DNA of 64,000 nt from Candidatus Gastranaerophilales bacterium (lineage in GTDB: Bacteria; Cyanobacteriota; Vampirovibrionia; Gastranaerophilales; Gastranaerophilaceae), in assembly GCA_900769645.1 (NCBI GenBank), contig CAAGHI010000017.1, positions 1-64,000 of the forward strand. The letters are read 5' to 3'. Of this stretch, positions 32,700-40,174 are shown in pieces. Both the position numbers and the translations under genes were made by a program. The notes below the pieces were generated by a model. It made no database searches, had not been told where the DNA came from, and worked only from the letters and a program-made list of their open reading frames with translations. Positions within the stretch are counted from its first letter, which is position 1; every line of letters starts with the position of its first letter.

Positions 32700-32856
32700 A
32701 TTTGAATAATATTGTTACAAAGCCTTACGAATGGTATATCTAAGTTCTTGTTCATTTTCCATTAAATAACTTGGCGTTATTCCACATATAAGCCTTCGTC
32801 CTCTGCTCGCCTGTCGCCGAACGCAAAAAGGCGTCTAATCTTTTCTAAAAGCAAAT

Positions 32857-32892
32857 AAAAATAGGACAAGAATAAATTCCTGTCCTATTTTT
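32857..32892. terminator. bidirectional intrinsic terminator after tRNA-Arg
   Basis: AAAAATAGGACA and TGTCCTATTTTT form a perfect 12-bp stem with T runs on both strands. It lies just after the tRNA 3' end on the minus strand. Confidence 0.85.
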
Positions 32893-32895
32893 ATT

Positions 32896-32969
<74 letters not shown>

Positions 32970-33035
32970 TTGGATCCAGAGGGTTTAAACAAGCGTTTGG
33001 TTTCTTGGGGTACCTGTATAATCCCTCGTATCCCT

Positions 33036-33063
33036 ATACTAACACAAAAATTTTTCTTTGCAA
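33036..33063 (-). promoter_or_regulatory. predicted promoter of tRNA-Arg
   Basis: On the minus strand TTGCAA (33058-33063), 16 bp, TAGTAT (33036-33041), about 65 bp upstream of the mature tRNA 5' end. The region 32970-33250 contains no gene. Confidence 0.5.
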
Positions 33064-33250
33064 GGTCTTTTGTTTAATCTTTGTTTATAAAGTTTTGTAA
33101 AGCAGCGAAAACCATATTAGTGAGCCTGTTTTTAAAATATCATCTTTTTGAAAATTACAAAAAATAAAAATATGATTAAAGTTTTTACTAAAATCTGCCG
33201 TTTTTGGGAATATCTAGTGTGTACTAATACAAAGAAAAGGAGAATTGCTT

Positions 33251-34280
33251 ATGGCAGGACTAGAAGTAAATGGCGTAAATGCTGCGCAAAGGACAAATGG
33301 AGCTCAAGAACTTAAACCTCAAGAAGAACAGAAAATTGGTACAGTTCCTGTTGGACAAGGCTATGGTGCTGCGTCGGGGGGGGGCAGAAGATGTTAAATT
33401 AACAAATACGTATGGTGAAGATATTGCTAATTTTGTAAAATTTAAAGGTAATGATAAATATGATGCAATGGATATCACACGTACGGCTTTTAACGATGTC
33501 AAGAGGCAATATATGCAATTACAACATGAATATCCTGATGTTGTTGTGAATTTTGAACCAATGCCTGATCCGCAAAAATGTGGAAAAAAACGTGAAGGCT
33601 TTTTTATGTATAAACAACTATTAGGTGATTGGAAAAATGCGGCTTTCCAACAAATTAATGATGCTCGAGAAAGAAGCACTGTTGAGGTTGTTGGCGAAGG
33701 CGTTGGAGCTGTAAATAGAAATACTAATGCAAGAGCTGCTGAAGGTATGGCGACTACTGTTGCTGTTGGTGAAGCCATAATAGAAAACGATGACGCAAAT
33801 GCAGCTGAAATTAATAACAACATTGATGAAGAGGGTGCGGCTACAAGAGCTACAGTTCGAAAAGAAGGACAAAAGACTCGAGGTGCTGTCCAAGCAGAAG
33901 GTCGAAAAACTCGTGCAGCTGTACATTACGAAGGTGACGAAACAAGACGCACTGTCCGACAAGAAGGCTTTAGAACTCGTCAAGTAGTGCGAGGAGAAGC
34001 AGAAAGAATTCGAAGAGAAAATCATGCTGAAAATGCTGAAACAAGACAAACGGTTAAAAACGAAGGACAAAAAACAAGAGCAAAAGTTCAAGCAGAAGCT
34101 GATAGAGTAATTGATACTCTTGATCCTGTTGGTATAAAAAGAGCAGTAAAAGGAGTTCGTGATATGGCTGCAAGGGCCGGTAAGTCTGTTGGAGAGTTTA
34201 TTTCTCAAAATCCGAATATATTAGTTCCCGGGCTTGGAATTCCACTATGGGCTGCAAGAAAACTAACTTCACAAATGTAA
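33251..34280 (+). CDS. hendecad-repeat protein interrupted at a G9 tract (possible phase-variable gene)
   Basis: AAAAGGAG and ATG 33251 start a frame (MAGLEVNGVNAAQRTNGAQE...) that reaches nine G at 33376-33384 and stops six codons later (TAA). The long downstream frame (from 33279 onward to 34280) lacks a ribosome site; losing one G (or gaining two) joins the two into a protein of about 342 residues. The joined protein has a globular part (YGEDIANFVKFKGNDKYDAM), then eight tandem 11-residue repeats such as TRGAVQAEGRK, which should form an amphipathic or coiled helix, and a weakly hydrophobic C-terminus. No signal peptide; function unknown. As assembled, the gene is off. Confidence 0.75.
33843..34106 (+). 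repeat. eight in-frame 33-bp repeats coding 11-residue units
   Basis: Units include TRATVRKEGQK, TRGAVQAEGRK, TRAAVHYEGDE, TRRTVRQEGFR, TRQVVRGEAER, IRRENHAENAE, TRQTVKNEGQK and TRAKVQAEADR. DNA copies have diverged more than the protein pattern, suggesting selection for the heptad-like spacing. Confidence 0.9.
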
Positions 34281-34301
34281 GGAATAATTAAATAAAGTAA
34301 T

Positions 34302-34335
34302 AAAAACTCTAATCATTAACGGTTAGAGTTTTTTT
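34302..34335 (+). terminator. rho-independent terminator after the hendecad-repeat gene
   Basis: AAAAACTCTAA and TTAGAGTTTTT with a 10-nt loop and T run, upstream of alaS. Confidence 0.85.
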
Positions 34336-34379
34336 ATTGTATAATTTTCTTACGAGATAAAATGAAAAGGAATTAGATT

Positions 34380-36986
34380 ATGCTAACCGGAAATCAAATT
34401 AGAAAATTATACTTAGATTATTTTAAAGAAAAACATGCACACACACTTGTTGAAAGTTCATCACTTGTTCCAGACAATCCGACTGTTCTTTTGACAACTG
34501 CCGGCATGTTGCAATTTTTACCGATATTTTTAGGAATTCAACCTTGCCCTTACGAACCTGCAAGAGCTACTTCTTGCCAAAAATGCGCAAGAGCAGGCGG
34601 AAAAGATTCTGATATCGAAAACGTTGGTAGAACTCCACGTCACCACACATTCTTTGAAATGCTTGGAAACTTTTCTTTTGGCGACTATTACAAAAAAGAA
34701 ATTATTCCTTGGGCTTGGGAGTTCGTTACAGAAGTTTTGAAATTGGACAAAGACAGACTTTGGATTACGATTTTTGAAACTGATGATGAAGCTTATGACA
34801 TCTGGAGAAGCGTTGGTGTTCCGGCTGAAAGAATTAAGCGTAAAGGTAAAAAAGATAACTTCTGGGGGCCTCCGGGAGCATCGGGATCTTGCGGCCCTTG
34901 TTCAGAAATTCACTACGACTTAGGCGAACAATACAAATGCGACGACCCTCGTGGTTGCGGAATTGACACTTGCGAATGCGACAGATGGGTTGAAATTTGG
35001 AACTTGGTATTCACAGAACTTTATCAAGACGAAGAAGGCAACCAATCTCCTTTGGGCAAGAAAAACGTTGATACAGGCATGGGCTTGGAACGTATTGCAA
35101 TGGTTTGCCAAGGCGTTGCATCAACTTTCGAAACAGATTTGTTGAAGCCGATTATGGATAAGGTTTGCGAAATGAGTGGAGTTCCTTATAAGAAATCAGA
35201 CAAAACTGATGTTTCTTTGAGAATTATCACTGACCACGCAAGATGTGTTACATTCTTGATTTCTGACGGTGTAATCCCAGGAAACGAAGGCAGAAGCTAC
35301 GTTTTGAGAATGATTTTGCGTCGTGCATTACGTCATGGCAAAATCTTGGGAATGGAATTACCGTTCTTGTATAAACTTGTTGACGTAATCGTTGAAAATT
35401 ATGGCGAAGCATACCCTGATTTAGTTAAAAATAAGGCGAAAATCGTTGATACAATTAAGAAAGAAGAAGAACGTTTTGCTAAAACTCTTGACCGTGGCTA
35501 TAAAATGCTTGACGAGTTTATTGAAGCTAAAAAAGATATTGATGGCGAAAGTGCGTTCAAACTTTATGACACTTACGGTTTTCCGCTTGAATTGACAAAG
35601 GAAATCGCACTAGAAAACGGCCTAAATGTTGATGAAGAAGGCTATAAAGCCGCAATGCAAGAGCAAAAAGACCGTGCAAAAGCCGCTGCTGCTAAAATTA
35701 GTGTTACAGGCGATATGAAGTATGCCAAAGTTGAAAAAGAAGTTGGCTCAACTGAATTTGTTGGATATACAGAAAACGAATGTGACGCAAAGATTTTGGC
35801 AACAATTGACGGCGAAGGCTATGTTGATGTTGTTCTAGATAAAACACCGTTCTATGCAGAATGTGGCGGACAGGTCGGAGATTCAGGTGTAATCGAAAAC
35901 GAAAACTTGAAGTTGGAAGTTTTGACAACATTCAAGGTAAACAAATTGTTTGTTCACCGTTGCGAAGTTGTAAATGGCGAAATTACAATCGGTGAAAAGG
36001 TTCATGCAAAAATTGATGTTGCAAGACGTGAAGAAATCAGACTTCACCACTCATCAGCTCACCTTCTTCAAGCTGCTTTGGTAAAAGTGCTTGGTGACGA
36101 GGTTAAACAGGCTGGTTCTCAGGTTGAAGAGGATAGAATGCGTTTTGACTTTACGTTCTCTCGTGCAATGGAGCCTGATGAAATCTTTAAGGCTGAAGAA
36201 CTTGTAAACAAATGGATTGCGGAAGCATTGCCTGTCACAACGGAAGAAATGGATATTGAACATGCAAAATTGACCGGAGCAACAGCATTGTTCGGTGAAA
36301 AATACGAAGATGTCGTAAGAGTCGTTTCAATGGGTAATTCAAGCCACTGCGTTTCAAAAGAATTCTGTGCCGGAACTCACGCTAGAAATACTCGTGATTT
36401 GAGATTGTTCAAGATTGTTTCAGAAGGTGCAATTGCAGCCGGTACAAGACGTATTGAAGCTGTTGTTTCCAAAGCTGCGTTTGAATTTATGAACGCAAAA
36501 GTTCGAGAAATGGACAAATTGTCATTGATGTTTAAGGCTCACTATGACGAAGTTTTCGCTCGTGTTGAAAAGTTACAGGAAGAAAACAAAGAGCTTCAAA
36601 AAGAATTGACTTCTGCAAAAGAAGATTTGACAAGAGCAAAATTTGCAACATTCTTGTCAAAAGCACAAGATATTGAAGGTGGAAAATTGTTTATCACAAA
36701 AGTTGAAAATCTTGATGGTAATGCAATTAAAGCCGGTCTTGAATTTGCAGCTCAAAAGCTTGGTGAAAGCATAATTGTTTTGGCATCAGCAAGAACGGTT
36801 GCCGTAAAAGTTTCTGACAGTTTTGTTAAAAAAGGCATAAATGCCGGCAAGATTGTTGGTGAAATCGCTCGAGCAACAGGTGCAAACGGCGGTGGACGTC
36901 CAAACTTCGCACAAGGCGGTGTTAAGGATTCATCAAAATTAGATGAAATCTTGGCACAAGTTGAAAGTGAAATTAAAGGGGCGTAA
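34380..36986 (+). CDS. alaS: alanyl-tRNA synthetase
   Basis: The 868-residue class II enzyme charges tRNA-Ala. The N-terminal catalytic domain shows LVPDNPTVLLTTAGMLQF and ENVGRTPRHHTFFEMLGNF, then GPCSEIHYDLG. The editing domain has the zinc set HHSSAHLL and later CAGTHARNT, used to clear mischarged Ser and Gly. A coiled-coil segment (KLQEENKELQKELTSAKED) and the glycine-rich C-Ala domain (GANGGGRPNFAQGG) follow. Length and order are standard. AAAAGGA lies before ATG. A word-array and REP cluster begins about 30 bp after the stop. Confidence 0.97.
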   Translation: MLTGNQIRKLYLDYFKEKHAHTLVESSSLVPDNPTVLLTTAGMLQFLPIFLGIQPCPYEPARATSCQKCARAGGKDSDIENVGRTPRHHTFFEMLGNFSFGDYYKKEIIPWAWEFVTEVLKLDKDRLWITIFETDDEAYDIWRSVGVPAERIKRKGKKDNFWGPPGASGSCGPCSEIHYDLGEQYKCDDPRGCGIDTCECDRWVEIWNLVFTELYQDEEGNQSPLGKKNVDTGMGLERIAMVCQGVASTFETDLLKPIMDKVCEMSGVPYKKSDKTDVSLRIITDHARCVTFLISDGVIPGNEGRSYVLRMILRRALRHGKILGMELPFLYKLVDVIVENYGEAYPDLVKNKAKIVDTIKKEEERFAKTLDRGYKMLDEFIEAKKDIDGESAFKLYDTYGFPLELTKEIALENGLNVDEEGYKAAMQEQKDRAKAAAAKISVTGDMKYAKVEKEVGSTEFVGYTENECDAKILATIDGEGYVDVVLDKTPFYAECGGQVGDSGVIENENLKLEVLTTFKVNKLFVHRCEVVNGEITIGEKVHAKIDVARREEIRLHHSSAHLLQAALVKVLGDEVKQAGSQVEEDRMRFDFTFSRAMEPDEIFKAEELVNKWIAEALPVTTEEMDIEHAKLTGATALFGEKYEDVVRVVSMGNSSHCVSKEFCAGTHARNTRDLRLFKIVSEGAIAAGTRRIEAVVSKAAFEFMNAKVREMDKLSLMFKAHYDEVFARVEKLQEENKELQKELTSAKEDLTRAKFATFLSKAQDIEGGKLFITKVENLDGNAIKAGLEFAAQKLGESIIVLASARTVAVKVSDSFVKKGINAGKIVGEIARATGANGGGRPNFAQGGVKDSSKLDEILAQVESEIKGA

Positions 36987-37015
36987 ATAGAAGCAGCGTG
37001 GCAGCTAAGAATTTA

Positions 37016-37220
37016 GAAGTCGATAGGCGCTAAGACGCTAAGACGATAAGTTCGTTACAGTAAATAAAATTCTCATCATTCTGAAAGCATAGTAGGTTGG
37101 GCTTTCAGCCCAACATCATAAAAGCATAAAAGAGCAGTAGGACGGGGTACACACCCCACCTACAATGAATAAATTGTGATTTTAATTAATAATGACGGCG
37201 GGATAGGTATCCCGCCCTAC
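37016..37220. repeat. word array plus three REP hairpins
   Basis: GAAGTCGATAGGCGCTAAG array ending GATAAGTTCGTTACAG (about 37016-37057), then TCATCATTCTGAAAGC. REPs at 37092-37114 (GTTGGGCT/AGCCCAAC), 37137-37160 (GACGGGGT/ACCCCACC) and, inverted, 37197-37220 (GGCGGGATA/TATCCCGCC then CTAC). Three different stem sequences occur side by side. Confidence 0.85.
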
Positions 37221-37223
37221 TAG

Positions 37224-37532
37224 CTATTTATCCTTATTTTTATCATCAAAAATACTTGTTTCGTTACGCTCAATATCTGCTTTGATTTGATTTAATTCTT
37301 TTTGAAGAGTGTTTGCTAAATCAATATCACCACTTTGCATAGCAAGCTGAATTTGTTGTTGTTTTATCTTTGCATTGCTTTTTAAGTCGCTAACATTTCG
37401 AGCGGGCTCAATAATTCTATTAGCGAGTTCTTGTTGTTTTGCATTAGCTTTAGCTGTGGCTGTATTATTTTGTTTCTTAGTTTGAGTCGTTTTTTGTGCA
37501 CCATTAGTTTTTGAAATTCCGTCCATTGCCAT
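37224..37532 (-). CDS. small Gln/Lys-rich hypothetical protein
   Basis: A 102-residue hydrophilic protein: low-complexity N-terminus (MAMDGISKTNGAQKTTQTKK), then a helical charged half (ELANRIIEPARNVSDLKSNA, KELNQIKADIERNETSIFDD). Function unknown. Its 5' region AAAGGAGAATTG then ATGGC is identical over 12 nt to that of the hendecad-repeat gene at 33251, and both proteins contain NGAQ near the N-terminus, so the two may share ancestry at their starts or be co-regulated post-transcriptionally. Its stop borders a REP. Confidence 0.7.
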   Translation of the reverse strand: MAMDGISKTNGAQKTTQTKKQNNTATAKANAKQQELANRIIEPARNVSDLKSNAKIKQQQIQLAMQSGDIDLANTLQKELNQIKADIERNETSIFDDKNKDK

Positions 37533-37639
37533 TACAATTCTCCTTTACATAGTTATAGTACTCTATATACCACGTTTAAATGGTATATAAATAACTATAA
37601 ATGGTCGATAGAATTTTGTCAATATGTAATTATATTGTT

Positions 37640-37867
37640 ATGGATAGAGATAAAATTCTTGCAGAATTTGGAAAAAATTTAAGAGCGGAACGCAACAGAG
37701 CCGGATATTCTCAGGACGGGCTTGCTGACGCAATTGGAATATGTGCAGGTAAACATATTGGTACAATTGAGCGTGGCGAAACAAATCCGACACTTACGAC
37801 AATAGTTGCAATTATGAAAATTCTTAATGTCGATTTTGATAAGTTATTTGATGTGAATAAAGATTAG
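37640..37867 (+). CDS. XRE-family HTH DNA-binding protein
   Basis: A 75-residue Cro/CI-type helix-turn-helix: GKNLRAERNRAGYSQDGLAD, then GKHIGTIERGETNPTLTTI with the usual recognition helix, and LNVDFDKLFDV. It is a single-domain repressor-like protein, as in many plasmid, phage or stress loci. ATG 37640 starts the canonical fold; the upstream in-frame ATG 37601 adds 13 residues that do not fit. No ribosome site; TATATT lies close before the ATG. A REP and RAYT fragment follow directly. Confidence 0.85.
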   Translation: MDRDKILAEFGKNLRAERNRAGYSQDGLADAIGICAGKHIGTIERGETNPTLTTIVAIMKILNVDFDKLFDVNKD

Positions 37868-38155
37868 GTGTTAAAAGAAGTTGGGCAAGTATGCCCAACC
37901 TACGATTTGAAAAAAGGATATGTTAATAAACGAGAAAAAGGTATCTGGCAACGTCGATTTTACGAACATACAATTCGTGATGAGGACGATTTAAACAGGC
38001 ATATTGATTATATTCATTATAATCCATTTAAACACCTTGGAGTTGTGCCAAAGGATTGGGAGTTTTCAACATTTGCTCAATTTGTAAAAGAAGGATATTA
38101 TGAGCCAAATTGGGTTGTTGATGATAAAATATTTGAAGGTATTGAGTGTGAATAG
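37868..38155 (+). pseudogene. C-terminal fragment of REP-associated tyrosine transposase (RAYT)
   Basis: The 95-codon frame ends a Y1-type transposase: GIWQRRFYEHTIRDEDDLNR, HIDYIHYNPFKHLG and KDWEFSTFAQFVKEGYY are the conserved C-terminal part of RAYT/TnpA-REP proteins, including the presumed catalytic Tyr region (DYIHYNP). The N-terminal HUH half is missing. The frame starts at the preceding stop and its first codons (KEVGQVCPTY) are merely a translated inverted REP hairpin (37880-37903). Thus the transposase remnant is joined exactly to the DNA element such enzymes recognise. Likely inactive; a full-length copy elsewhere in the genome could act on these REPs. Confidence 0.85.
37880..37903 (-). 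repeat. REP hairpin at the RAYT fragment boundary
   Basis: GTTGGGCA/TGCCCAAC followed by CTAC, that is a GTAG-headed REP on the minus strand. Same stem as those at 6481, 31509, 47093 and 51271. Confidence 0.85.
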
Positions 38156-38180
38156 CTGAGTGTTGAACATGGTGACATTT

Positions 38181-38396
38181 TTAATCGAAATCCAACAAAT
38201 CTTTTAAATTAACCCCTAAGACGTCTGCAATAATTTTTAGTTTTGACAATGTAATATCTGTTTTTGCGGTTTCGACCATGGCGATAGTTGAACGTGAAAT
38301 CCCGTTCACATCAAGGAAATCGTCCTGTTTAATGTGTTTTTCTTTCCTAATCTTTTTCAAATGTTCTGCAAATTTTTTCAGATATTCATTATCCAT
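38181..38396 (-). CDS. XRE-family HTH DNA-binding protein
   Basis: A 71-residue helix-turn-helix protein: FAEHLKKIRKEKHIKQDDFL, then ISRSTIAMVETAKTDITLSK and DVLGVNLKDLLDF. Compared with typical members the turn is DVNGISRSTI, still compatible with DNA binding. It probably represses its own or the divergent promoter that serves the 52-residue gene at 38544. ATG 38396 is used rather than the upstream start, since GATAAT lies 7 nt before it and suggests a leaderless transcript. Confidence 0.83.
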   Translation of the reverse strand: MDNEYLKKFAEHLKKIRKEKHIKQDDFLDVNGISRSTIAMVETAKTDITLSKLKIIADVLGVNLKDLLDFD

Positions 38397-38543
38397 GAGA
38401 ATTATTATCAACCATATTGACAGTTATTAAAATCAGCCACACTGACATTCTTTGAAACAAATATTAATAATATTTCTTTTTTTGTTGAAATATTATTAAA
38501 TTTAGTTTATTATGCGGTTATAATTTACAAATTAGGAGGTATT

Positions 38544-38702
38544 ATGATTTCACAAAATCTTAAACAGGAAATTCTTAAAAATATTGAAGTTACAAAGGAT
38601 TCAGCCCAAAATAATATTCAAATTGCACTCGAAAGTTATACTGAAATTATCTCAAAACTCAATTTATTGACTTATTTATTAATTTCCGAAAACGAAAAAT
38701 AG
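38544..38702 (+). CDS. small protein, 52 residues
   Basis: A short gene with a strong ribosome site (TAGGAGGT at 38533-38540) and TATAAT (38519-38524). The product MISQNLKQEILKNIEVTKDS ... ISKLNLLTYLLISENEK is one or two amphipathic helices with a modestly hydrophobic end. No family is recognised. Divergent from the HTH gene, whose product may control it. Confidence 0.65.
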   Translation: MISQNLKQEILKNIEVTKDSAQNNIQIALESYTEIISKLNLLTYLLISENEK

Positions 38703-38872
38703 TTTTTATGTGTGATGACAATTTCCTTTTTTTGAAAAATCATGGTAAGATAAAATCAAAAAACTTTTAATACTTAATTTGCAAATTCGGAAACTTTTTT
38801 ATTGAAAAAACATCTTAATAAATAAGTTGTGCAACAAAAAGGTTAAGAGTATTTGGAGGAAATAGTTAAAGA

Positions 38873-40093
38873 ATGAGAAACATTATGAAGAAAAGCATTA
38901 TATTTATGGGAGCATTCCTGTTCCTATCCGGCTGGGTAATCAGGGATAACGTATTTGCGTACACTCCTGTTGACTTGTACGACAACGTTTGGCGCTTGAT
39001 TAACAACAAGTTTGTTGACCAGTCAAACAACCATCAGGATTGGGCAAAATGGCGTCACAAATATGACAACCAAATTCATACGAACGAGGACGCTTATGTT
39101 GCCATAAATACAATGGTCGCAAGTTTAAACGACCCTTATACAAAGTTTTTGGATCCTAAAGAATTTGCAGACGAAACAAGTTCTATTAAAGGTTCTTTGA
39201 AGGGTATTGGTATTCAAATCGGTGTTAAAGACGGCAAATTGATGGTAATTGCGCCAATTGAGGATACTCCGGCAGAACGTGCAGGGCTTCAAGCGGACGA
39301 CGAAATTCTTGAAATCGATGGTGCAAGCACAAAAGGGATTACTGTTGACAAAGCTGCTGACAAAATCCGTGGTAAAGAAGGCACTCAGGTAACTTTGCTT
39401 GTTAAACGTAAAGATATGGCTCCTAAAACTTACACAATCACTCGTGCTGAAATCGAGATTAAATCAATTTCGCAAAAGCTTCCGACTGATATGACAATTC
39501 CAAATGATTTTTGCTACATTAGATTAAGTTCTTTTATTAGCAGAAATGCGGCAACTGAGTTTGGAAACATTTTGAATACAAACAGAAATAAAAAGGGGTT
39601 TATTATCGACTTACGTTCAAACCCTGGTGGACTTTTGACAAACGCTATTTACATCTCAGATATGTTCTTGGACGGTGGAACAATTGTTAGTACAGTTGAC
39701 CGAGATGGCTACAAAGAAACTCAACGTGCATCATCTGGCGTTTACACTAAAAAACCTGTTGTAGTATTAATTAATAAGGGGTCAGCATCAGCATCAGAAA
39801 TCTTCTCAGGTGCAATGAAAGACAACCACAGAGCTGTAATTATTGGTGAACAATCATTCGGTAAAGGGCTTGTTCAGGAAATCAACAAACTTCCTTATGA
39901 GGCAGGCGTAAACATCACGATTCAGAAATACTTAACGCCAAACGGTACTGATATCAACAAAAAAGGGATTACACCTGATATTGTCGTAAAACTTACAGAA
40001 GAAGATGTTAAAAACAAAAACGATCTTCAGTTGAAGAAGGCAGTTGAGGTTTTGAGCAAGATGACCGGTGGTCAATCAATCGCAATACAATAA
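38873..40093 (+). CDS. ctpA: carboxyl-terminal processing protease (S41, CtpA/Prc family)
   Basis: A 406-residue exported serine protease that trims or degrades periplasmic proteins from their C-terminus. There is an N-terminal signal or anchor (KKSIIFMGAFLFLSGWVI), a PDZ domain (about 105-195, KGIGIQIGVKDGKL and ERAGLQADDEILEI), and the protease core with NKGSASASEI and SFGKGLVQ. Predicted catalytic Ser306 and Lys331 are 25 residues apart, as in E. coli Prc. GGAGGA lies 12 nt before ATG 38873. A strong terminator follows. The 170-bp upstream gap holds only promoter-like AT-rich DNA. Confidence 0.92.
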   Translation: MRNIMKKSIIFMGAFLFLSGWVIRDNVFAYTPVDLYDNVWRLINNKFVDQSNNHQDWAKWRHKYDNQIHTNEDAYVAINTMVASLNDPYTKFLDPKEFADETSSIKGSLKGIGIQIGVKDGKLMVIAPIEDTPAERAGLQADDEILEIDGASTKGITVDKAADKIRGKEGTQVTLLVKRKDMAPKTYTITRAEIEIKSISQKLPTDMTIPNDFCYIRLSSFISRNAATEFGNILNTNRNKKGFIIDLRSNPGGLLTNAIYISDMFLDGGTIVSTVDRDGYKETQRASSGVYTKKPVVVLINKGSASASEIFSGAMKDNHRAVIIGEQSFGKGLVQEINKLPYEAGVNITIQKYLTPNGTDINKKGITPDIVVKLTEEDVKNKNDLQLKKAVEVLSKMTGGQSIAIQ

Positions 40094-40117
40094 GATGCGA
40101 GAACAAGTTAATAGTTT

Positions 40118-40149
40118 AAAATAAGGTGCAATTTGCACCTTATTTTTTT
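40118..40149. terminator. bidirectional intrinsic terminator between ctpA and the pilin gene
   Basis: AATAAGGTGCA and TGCACCTTATT form an 11-bp stem with a 3-nt loop and T run; A run upstream serves the convergent gene. Confidence 0.88.
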
Positions 40150-40174
40150 GCTATTCAAAATCTCTCATAAATAA

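Noticed and set aside
33621..34208. 195-codon minus-strand frame, Ser/Phe/Cys-rich, opposite the hendecad repeats
   Set aside because: A by-product of the 33-bp repeats in the coding strand; no ribosome site.
37640..38396. Phage-like or plasmid-like regulatory switch formed by two XRE proteins
   Set aside because: The two HTH genes are convergent around a RAYT fragment and have no other phage or plasmid genes nearby.
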